This document shows positions 8,072-14,562 of a stretch of 64,000 bases of DNA, piece by piece. The stretch's first letter is position 1; every line of letters starts with the position of its first letter. The notes beneath the pieces are model-generated. The model was not told the DNA's origin. It saw only the letters and a program-made list of their open reading frames with translations, and searched no databases. The stretch spans positions 4,130,588 to 4,194,587 of the forward strand of contig NZ_CP089928.1 in assembly GCF_021290385.1 (NCBI RefSeq), given 5' to 3'. This DNA comes from Microbulbifer sp. YPW16. Lineage in GTDB: Bacteria; Pseudomonadota; Gammaproteobacteria; Pseudomonadales; Cellvibrionaceae. The translations under genes were made by a program, and so were the position numbers.

Positions 8072-8827
8072 TCAGCGGCTACTACGTGCGCGACCGCGCT
8101 GCACTTGGATAGTGTCGACCAGCGCAACTCGTGTCTGGCGTGGCAGGTCGAGGATGTCCGCGGCGGACCAGTGATAGCAGGAAGCCAGCACATGAATGTC
8201 GGCCAGGAGCCTGTGCAACCAGGTGCGAAGTCGTGAGGCAAGGTGGTTTCGCAGGACGAAGCGCTTACGCACGATTTCCCCGCAGCGCGGGCAGGGGGAC
8301 TCGATGTCGTCCGCCAGGATCGGGCAGGCCCTGGCAACTTCCGCCTCGAACTCAGTTATTTTCTCCGGGTGAAGGTCTGTGTCACCTTGCCAGAGCCGGC
8401 GAGCCAGGACGCGCTGGTCCCGTTTTACTGATTTCAGGATCGACTGCGTGGGGAGCACATACGGTGCGCCGTCAAAGGTTCTCTCCCTGTCCGGTTTCAC
8501 CGCGTCGCGGATACTGGACAGCCAGGTGCCGAGATAGAACGCCACGGAGAATTTCTTGCTGCAATCCGGACAGTCCACGTTCTGGTCGATGGTGGTGCCA
8601 AATGTACCTGCATAGACATGTGCCAGCATCAACTCGTAGTCGACCAGCGGAAGCTCTGGCAGGTCATCCGGTAACAAACGGTCATCGCCCTGGACAAGCG
8701 CTTTCGGCATCAGCTGGTCAGGATTCGCGCCCAGCCGAAACAGCGCCTGCTCGTCCAGAGGGCGGCAAAGGTAGCTTCGTCGTTTCCCGACACCATAAAT
8801 GACCTTCCCCCCTATCATCTGCGCCAC
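8072..8827 (-). CDS. gp26-like baseplate protein with two CxxC pairs
   Basis: 251 residues. The layout resembles the T4 gp26-type baseplate protein found in contractile systems: an N-terminal segment with LPLVDYELMLAHVY, then a middle beta region and a helical C-terminus rich in Leu/Trp (LASRLRTWLHRLLADIHVLA, then LPRQTRVALVDTIQ). Two cysteine pairs, C86/C89 (CPDC) and C179/C182 (CPRC), are spaced as a zinc ribbon that would be completed by folding the protein back on itself. The gene lies 14 bases after the tube gene and 13 before the disordered protein. In related clusters this family follows the tube gene, and I regard it as a baseplate or hub-closing component. The exact role is inference. 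Confidence 0.65.
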   Translation of the reverse strand: MAQMIGGKVIYGVGKRRSYLCRPLDEQALFRLGANPDQLMPKALVQGDDRLLPDDLPELPLVDYELMLAHVYAGTFGTTIDQNVDCPDCSKKFSVAFYLGTWLSSIRDAVKPDRERTFDGAPYVLPTQSILKSVKRDQRVLARRLWQGDTDLHPEKITEFEAEVARACPILADDIESPCPRCGEIVRKRFVLRNHLASRLRTWLHRLLADIHVLASCYHWSAADILDLPRQTRVALVDTIQVQRGRARSSR

Positions 8828-8841
8828 ATAGCCTCCCGTGA

Positions 8842-9318
8842 TCAGGGTTCCAGGTATTTCGTCAGGCTGTATTCATATTGCAGCGAGAAGGTCAGGAATG
8901 TGTTTGCCTCGGCGTTGGAGTCCAGCGCGTCCCAGGCGATCGAAGTCGGCAGGCAGGAAAACAGCTCATGCTGGATGCGTGGGCGCATCTGGCTGTCCTT
9001 GACGTGGATCATCAGGTTTTTCTTCATCCCATCAACCGAGATTGCACCGGCGCTAACGGGGCTGTGTACCTGTTCGAACCAGTTGAGCAACGCGACGTCG
9101 AGCACCTGTGCCTGCTTGATCTCACAGGCCTCATAGGTCACCGCACCAGGGCTGTAGACCGAGTAAAGCTGGGTGCCGTCCTTGGAGGGGTTCGCCGCTA
9201 CACTCGACTTGATGGCACCGATGGCGGTGACAGCGGCAACTGACTGCCCTTCGAGAAACAGCTCGAAATAGGCGTTGGTCAGCGGGGTCGGACGAACCGT
9301 GACAGGCGTAATGGGCAT
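8842..9318 (-). CDS. Inner tube protein of the eCIS (T4 gp19-like)
   Basis: 158 residues, preceded by a perfect AAGGAGG ribosome binding site 6 bases before the ATG. The protein is the usual length for Afp1/Afp5 and phage tail-tube subunits, and carries the tube pattern: TNAYFELFLEGQSV at the N-terminus, a central helix region (LNWFEQV), DGMKKNLMIHVKDSQ and a final FSLQYEYSLTKYLEP strand. Subunits stack as hexameric rings inside the sheath and form the conduit that carries cargo. Only one tube gene is seen here, whereas Afp and PVC have two or more. The strong binding site fits a protein needed in many copies. It follows the sheath gene by 11 bases. Confidence 0.88.
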   Translation of the reverse strand: MPITPVTVRPTPLTNAYFELFLEGQSVAAVTAIGAIKSSVAANPSKDGTQLYSVYSPGAVTYEACEIKQAQVLDVALLNWFEQVHSPVSAGAISVDGMKKNLMIHVKDSQMRPRIQHELFSCLPTSIAWDALDSNAEANTFLTFSLQYEYSLTKYLEP

Positions 9319-9329
9319 GGTCGCCCTCC

Positions 9330-11672
9330 TTAAAATGAGGGTTGCTCAAACTTGTGCTGAACATGAAGGTGAATAAACTCAGCTGGGAACAAGGGTGCGA
9401 AGAAAACCCAGACGTTCATGATGCCGAGCGCGATATCTGTAGGGGACGTGGTGGTCTCATCACAACGCACGTTATAGGCTTCATCGACAGTCGCGCCGCG
9501 AAACGCTTTTTTCTCATAGAGTCCGTGCATGAAGGCGCGGCACATCATCTCGATATTCGCCCAGGTAACCCGGTTATTGGGTTTGAAAACAAATTCCTGC
9601 AGCGCTGCCTGAAGAGAGTTCTTGATAAAGTCCGTGGTCATCCGGACGGGAATGTAGGCGAAGTCCCGGTTCGAGAAAGCATCATCACCCGCCAGCGTGC
9701 GAACGCCCCAGCTGACGTTGCCGGTCGACTTCGCACGCAGTGCATTGATTCCACGCGGATTGATAACGCCGTTGTCGGCGTCCGACATCGGGTACTCGAG
9801 GCCTGTAACCCCGACGAGCGGTGCAGAGAGGCCTGCGGCGGCGTTCCACACACCGAGCCGCCCGATGGTCGAGGCGATCACGCCCGCCATGGTGCCGGAA
9901 GGATCAATGTGCACCTGGGTGCGCCCGTAGGGCGTCCTGACCCGCGGCCAGAAGACACAGGTTACCTCGGGGATCACGCCGCTCTTGAAGTCGATAAGCT
10001 GGGCTTTTGCGGTGACCTCGTCGACCGTCGACCAGGCGTTCTCGTCACTTCTCGGGTCCATGATGAGAAGGGCGTTCTGTTCACGGCAAAATGCGCTGGC
10101 TGCGCCCCAGATTCCGCCGCGCTGGTCATCGCTCTGTTCATGACCGCGAGGCAGAATCAACATATTGAAGATATCGACTTCACGTGAAACCCGCTGGAAC
10201 ACGGCCTGGTAATCCGCGAGGACCGGCGCCTGGCCGTCGCTACCCATAGTCGCGCCACCGGCCTGTCCGAGGCTGAACGCCGCGCGAATTGCCGCGGCTG
10301 AATCCAGGTAGGCAATTGCGCCTCCGGTATCAAAGCTTCCCGCTTCTGAGGGCGCTAACATGCCGTCGTTGCGGACGGCCCGGACCCGGTAACCGATACG
10401 GCTGAACGTCCAGGTATTGCCTAGCGGGTCGGCAGCATTCAATGTTGCCACCAGGCTATCGAGATTGTTGGCAAAATTCGCCAGCGAGAGTGGTGTGTCG
10501 CTGTCCCCGTCCCCGTCGTCCATCGGGCTGGTCGCGCTGGGGATACCCCAGGTCAGCCCCGTGAGGCTGCCGTCTGTGGTGCCATCCCCGAAATCAACCG
10601 GCCACGGCTCCGCCCCGACACTGAGCGGTGCCTCGAGCGGTGAAATGTCGTCCGCCGAAGCGAAAGGGCGCGTCGTAACACCGGTCATCACGGGTCGGTA
10701 TTGGGAGTAAAGGCCAACCTCCAATCCGCCCTGCAGGCTGCCGAGCGCGAGGGTTCCTGTACCGTCGTTATGCCCCGCAGGAAGGATGCGGATCGAACGG
10801 GTCCCATCTGTGCTGTCCACTGCGATGCGCAGCGCGGAGGAACCGTGCCCGCTGTCGTGAGCAGTCACGTGTACATGGGCCGAGAGACCACGGGCTCCCA
10901 GCGAGGTGTTGATTGCCTCCTGGATAGAGGCCAGGGTGATTGGCTGGGTCAGCGTTACCGGTACCTGCTCACGCCCGTCAATCTCGACGATGATCCCCAG
11001 GTCGTTGCCGATGCCGGACAGGAAAGTACTGAGATCGGCAAAGTAAAAGCCGGACTGGCTGTAGACCAGGTCCTCATTATTAATCGTGAGGTCCGGCGGG
11101 GCGTGCTCGGTGGTCACACGGACCAGCCGGGAATTTCCATTCACTACGCGCTGGACGAAGTTGGGCGCCTGCGGGTCCATGGAAAGGTTGGTGAAGGCTT
11201 CGCTTTCAGCCCGCCCCAGGCGGCCCTGGTCGTCCACCGTCTCCCGCCAGAGCGTCAGGTTGAAGGTCAGTTCCGGGTCGGGTGTGTCGTAGTCGACTTC
11301 GACCCGGATCGCATCGCCGAGAACCCCGGCATCAACCGCGTCAACGCGGAGCACCTCGCTGCCGGGGCCGGCGAATTCGCTCTCGATCACATGATGTGCA
11401 GCAACGGCATTATTGGCAGTGCGGACGACTACCGCATCGCCCAAGCCAGCAGTAAAGGCCTGGCGTATCTGAATGCCGAGCTCGCCGTAAGCCAGGTTAT
11501 CGCCGAACTGCGCGACGTACTGCTCGAAACTGCGAATCGCAACAGGTGTATTAATGGGACCCTTCCGTGCCATGCCGATAGCAAGCAGTCGGCTCGAAAT
11601 TGCGCCGCGGGCTACAGACTGGCCAGAGGGATGCTCGAAGGTGCGAACACCGGGGGACAACATTATCGACAT
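9330..11672 (-). CDS. Contractile tail sheath protein (eCIS), with large central insertion
   Basis: 780 residues from the ATG at 11672, chosen because AAGGTGG lies 5 bases before it; a GTG three codons earlier is also possible. The N-terminus (LSPGVRTFEHPS, then LLAIGMARKGPINTPVAI) and the C-terminal third (RTPYGRTQVHIDPSGTMAGV, RGINALR, WGVRTLA, then VTWANIEMMCRAFMH) are diagnostic of the phage tail sheath family. Afp-type sheaths are about 350-480 residues, so about 300 residues here form an insertion between the conserved ends (roughly 130-470), probably exposed on the particle surface. First gene of the operon; no promoter is certain upstream. One sheath gene only is visible. Contraction of this sheath drives the tube through the target membrane. 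Confidence 0.93.
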   Translation of the reverse strand: MSIMLSPGVRTFEHPSGQSVARGAISSRLLAIGMARKGPINTPVAIRSFEQYVAQFGDNLAYGELGIQIRQAFTAGLGDAVVVRTANNAVAAHHVIESEFAGPGSEVLRVDAVDAGVLGDAIRVEVDYDTPDPELTFNLTLWRETVDDQGRLGRAESEAFTNLSMDPQAPNFVQRVVNGNSRLVRVTTEHAPPDLTINNEDLVYSQSGFYFADLSTFLSGIGNDLGIIVEIDGREQVPVTLTQPITLASIQEAINTSLGARGLSAHVHVTAHDSGHGSSALRIAVDSTDGTRSIRILPAGHNDGTGTLALGSLQGGLEVGLYSQYRPVMTGVTTRPFASADDISPLEAPLSVGAEPWPVDFGDGTTDGSLTGLTWGIPSATSPMDDGDGDSDTPLSLANFANNLDSLVATLNAADPLGNTWTFSRIGYRVRAVRNDGMLAPSEAGSFDTGGAIAYLDSAAAIRAAFSLGQAGGATMGSDGQAPVLADYQAVFQRVSREVDIFNMLILPRGHEQSDDQRGGIWGAASAFCREQNALLIMDPRSDENAWSTVDEVTAKAQLIDFKSGVIPEVTCVFWPRVRTPYGRTQVHIDPSGTMAGVIASTIGRLGVWNAAAGLSAPLVGVTGLEYPMSDADNGVINPRGINALRAKSTGNVSWGVRTLAGDDAFSNRDFAYIPVRMTTDFIKNSLQAALQEFVFKPNNRVTWANIEMMCRAFMHGLYEKKAFRGATVDEAYNVRCDETTTSPTDIALGIMNVWVFFAPLFPAEFIHLHVQHKFEQPSF

Positions 11673-13124
11673 TATATCCACCTTGGGTTGGCGGGAATCA
11701 AAAATGAACCTATCAGTGGGAAATTGTTCCTGTCTATGGTTGAAATTGATGTTGGCGCTTAATCCTCTTACGTCTTATTACATGGAGCACTGGGTATCAT
11801 TCTGGTGGTGGAGGGTTTCACTTTCGTGAGTGGCCGGTGCCATGCCTGCTTGCAGGTGATGTGTACCAGTTGTGTGGATTAAAATTGCAGGGAATGTTCT
11901 TCAGGGGATTTTCTACGGCTGTGAATTGCAAAATATTTTCGGTTAACAAGGTTTCTTTTTCCTGCATTTCTGAAAGTCCGTGTAATTAACCTTGCCGGGC
12001 CAATCATCAAAACTGGTTTTTATGGGGCCTGTAGATACGTATTGCGACCCGTGAGAATATGGATAGTGGTGGTTGCAGCAATATGCCCCGTGGCTACAGG
12101 CATTAAACCGTATGCCCTGCATGGTGTGTCGGTAACGCCTGTGGGTGGTGGCCGCGGGTTCAATAGGAAAGCAGGATGTGGTTGTAGGAAAGGATTAAAA
12201 CCGGGAATGCCAGCAGTACCTTGTTACCGTTTTCAAGGCGAAGCCTTGCTTGTAGGGGTAGTCAATAATATTTAGCTAAGTGCGGTTTGGGGGAGAGGCA
12301 TTTGCTGTTCTTTTCTATCCTGGACATTTTATATTTATGGGTCGCCTGCTTCCCGGGGTGGTGAATTCTCAGGCTCAACAGGGCTTTCCGGAAAGGCGGC
12401 ACCGAGTCGGCTCTCTTGTTTTTTTCTGTTTGAGTATCTTTCTGCTGCCAGAGACTATCTGGATCTGTGAGGTTGTCTGAAGGTGATTTACTGTCGTTAA
12501 TGGTTGTCTCCCTATTATGTTGATTTGTCAGAAGTCCATTAATTGATAATAGGGAGGTAAGAGTGCTTTGGATAATAATGCCGTGATAGTGTGGTCGATA
12601 AAGACCGGAGGGGACAGGAATCACTGCCTGCCGTGACACTGCAGGGGCAGTAGTGCTGTAATAGCCGAGCGGGGAGAGCTGCAAGGCGCTTCTGGCAAGG
12701 TGATGGGTGATCGGTGGGGCTCACTACCGTTGATGCCTTAAAGCAGGTGCCTAGTGCCATCCCGGCTGCCTTACTGTCTGCCCTCGCTCAGTTCCCCTCG
12801 ATACTAACAGGGGAGTTTTGTACAAACGTTTTATTCTGGCAGCAAAACCATCCTTACAAAGCGGCGGGCCCTGTCTTGTCCGAAGAGCTTTCTCGTGGAG
12901 GACGAAACCCGCTGGTGACCACTGGCTGGTGCAAGCGTGTATGCTGCGTGACTGTTGTACTTGCGCGGGGCGAGCTGCCGCTCCCTGGCGCAGAACGCGT
13001 GGTATGCCCCGGGTGCCCTGTAGTTTTTCTCCTGGTAGCAAGCGTTCCTGCACTCTACCCGCCCTTGGCTATACTTTTCGCTTTCCTCCATTCGAGTACA
13101 TGTGAAAATAAAGGGAAGGCAATT
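11673..13124. other. 1.45-kb AT-richer intergenic region upstream of the eCIS operon
   Basis: Visibly richer in A and T than both sides. Several frames of 70-195 codons exist on both strands, but none has a ribosome binding site with a plausible protein, a known domain or the codon bias of the neighbouring genes. The eCIS promoter must lie in the right-reading part near 11680-11900 or further upstream; I can find no convincing -35/-10 pair. A structured segment at 12371-12427 (nested short hairpins followed by a seven-T run on the plus strand) may be a terminator or small RNA. Short inverted repeats (for example CCTGC/GCAGG near 11845-11856) are present but unremarkable. Confidence 0.5.
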
Positions 13125-13301
13125 ATGGAAGCGATACTCGGGATCCTGATCCTTATTGCTGATATTTACGCAATCATCAAAATCCTCCAGAGCCCGGCAG
13201 GCGCGCTCAAGAAGATTATATGGGTATTGTTGGTGCTGATTTTGCCGGTGATCGGCCTGATCATCTGGTATTTCGCCGGCCCGGGCGGGAAGGGCGGGTA
13301 G
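13125..13301 (+). CDS. Small membrane protein, phospholipase-D-nuclease N-terminal (PLDc_N) type
   Basis: 58 residues. The ATG at 13125 is preceded by AAGGGAAGG. Two transmembrane helices (about 1-20 and 31-50) flank a short loop with SPAGALKKIIW; the block LPVIGLIIWYFAGPGGK is characteristic of PLDc_N proteins, where the second helix ends in a PxxGxxxYxxxG motif. A longer upstream frame in the same register is not credible: its composition changes and the binding site favours the short start. PLDc_N peptides occur alone in many bacteria and their function is unknown. It is convergent with the next gene, 45 bases away. Confidence 0.8.
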   Translation: MEAILGILILIADIYAIIKILQSPAGALKKIIWVLLVLILPVIGLIIWYFAGPGGKGG

Positions 13302-13346
13302 ATAGCGCCTGGCCAGGTATGGCTTCGGAGCAGTCGTGGTAAGCGT

Positions 13347-14096
13347 TCAGGCTTCCGGCGCCTGCCCCGGCAGTGACGCATCTTTCCACTGTTCCGGAGA
13401 TTCGTTTTCAGCCAGTATGCCACAGGTGACCGCCAGGCCCTGGTACGCTGTCCGGGAGAAATAGAATAGCCAAAAAACGATGCCGGCAAACTTGGCGCCG
13501 TCCTCCAGCAGGTACGGGTCCGGTAGCCAGTCAAAGGAGTTCTTGTCGATAAATACCGACAGGAAAAAGAATCCCAGGGCGATCGCGAATGGGACGAAAT
13601 CAGTCTCCAGAATGGTTGTACGGAACTTTGCCAGGTAAGCCAGCATCATCAGTGCGTAGGCGATTAGTACATATCGCTCGCGCATATGGAGGAAGTGTGG
13701 GGCTATGTCCTCATGAAACAGGAACAGGTCATCCAGCATCACCAGCGAGGTAATCAGACCGGAGGTGAGCAGGAACAGGCAAATCGCTCTTCTGCCGATT
13801 TTCATACCCAGTAAAAGGGCGGAAAACAGGCAGATGGTTGCCGAGGCACTCCATAGCACAATACCGATATTGGAGAGTATGCCCACATAGAAGTGCCCCT
13901 GCAGGACTGCGGCGGGGTCCCGGGTGAATGTGCCGACGGGGATGCCGGTTGACTCTGAAGCCGCGGATAACGCTATAAGCAGCGCCAGGGTAATGGCCCC
14001 CAGTGACAGCAACCAGAATCTCAGTATTTGTAACTGCTGTAAGGCCCGGGTAATCAGCTGTGCGTGGGTATGGCGGGACTTTAACTGCGCTGGCAT
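13347..14096 (-). CDS. Multi-pass membrane protein of unknown function
   Basis: 249 residues from the ATG at 14096 (a TTG ten codons earlier is an alternative). A short basic N-terminus is followed by about six hydrophobic segments (near residues 25-45, 75-95, 100-120, 145-160, 170-185 and 205-225). A notable acidic and histidine motif, DDLFLFHEDIAPHFLHMRERY, lies in the loop near residue 130 and could bind a metal. I recognise no named family. No neighbour on the same strand explains it: it is convergent with the PLDc_N gene and divergent from the protease. Confidence 0.6.
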   Translation of the reverse strand: MPAQLKSRHTHAQLITRALQQLQILRFWLLSLGAITLALLIALSAASESTGIPVGTFTRDPAAVLQGHFYVGILSNIGIVLWSASATICLFSALLLGMKIGRRAICLFLLTSGLITSLVMLDDLFLFHEDIAPHFLHMRERYVLIAYALMMLAYLAKFRTTILETDFVPFAIALGFFFLSVFIDKNSFDWLPDPYLLEDGAKFAGIVFWLFYFSRTAYQGLAVTCGILAENESPEQWKDASLPGQAPEA

Positions 14097-14562
14097 GGTA
14101 CTGCCCGTTGATCCTTTCCGTGGCAATGAGGCCGGCTGCCGGTGACACTGCCGGATAAAGCATTATCCTGCCACGGCGCCTGAATACCTCGACTTCTCCT
14201 TCCTGCACCCGATCCCTGGGTGGCAGATTAATAAAAGTGTAGACCCGTTATTACCAATGGTTTCCTTTCTGCCCGATGCCGCTGCCAGCGGATATCCGGC
14301 GAAGTACACTGGCGCGGGCTGCAGCTCTACTGGTGCTTGCCGCTCGCCCGCCCGGATTCCGGCCCTGCCCGTCGCTGTTTAACCCGTGCCCGGCCTGTGG
14401 CTGTATTTGTGCGGCATTTCTGGTTTACACGCAGATCAGGGATTCCCCTATAGAGCTTCGCAGAAGCCCCAACTTACCATCCTGAAGGGCAGCGCCAGCC
14501 TGAAATTTGGGCCAGGCCGTTGCGTCCTGACAACAAGTAAAAGATAAGGATGGAGAACCAGT
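14097..14562. other. Intergenic region between divergent membrane-protein and protease genes
   Basis: 466 bases without a credible gene. Short frames on both strands have no ribosome binding site or family resemblance. It should hold the promoters of both flanking genes. The only site I would defend is the GGAG 8-11 bases before the protease ATG. Confidence 0.4.

Noticed and set aside
1..11672. Interpretation of the contractile locus as a prophage tail or a type VI secretion system.
   Set aside because: No capsid, terminase, integrase or lysis gene is visible, and the AAA+ ATPase and DUF4255 protein are eCIS markers. A single-chain sheath and lack of TssM/TssL/ClpV-type proteins argue against type VI.
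12393..12410. Thirteen bases GGCACCGAGTCGG identical to part of the 3' hairpin of Streptococcus pyogenes tracrRNA, near a T-run.
   Set aside because: No cas gene, CRISPR repeat or anti-repeat is present, the right-hand side of the tracrRNA stem does not continue, and thirteen bases can match by chance in GC-rich DNA.
12262..12684. A 140-codon minus-strand frame in the gene-poor region.
   Set aside because: No ribosome binding site, low-complexity composition, no family resemblance and a codon pattern unlike nearby genes.
12714..13124. Upstream extension of the PLDc_N peptide to 195 codons.
   Set aside because: AAGGGAAGG directly before the ATG at 13125 and the family length of about 60 residues favour the short start.
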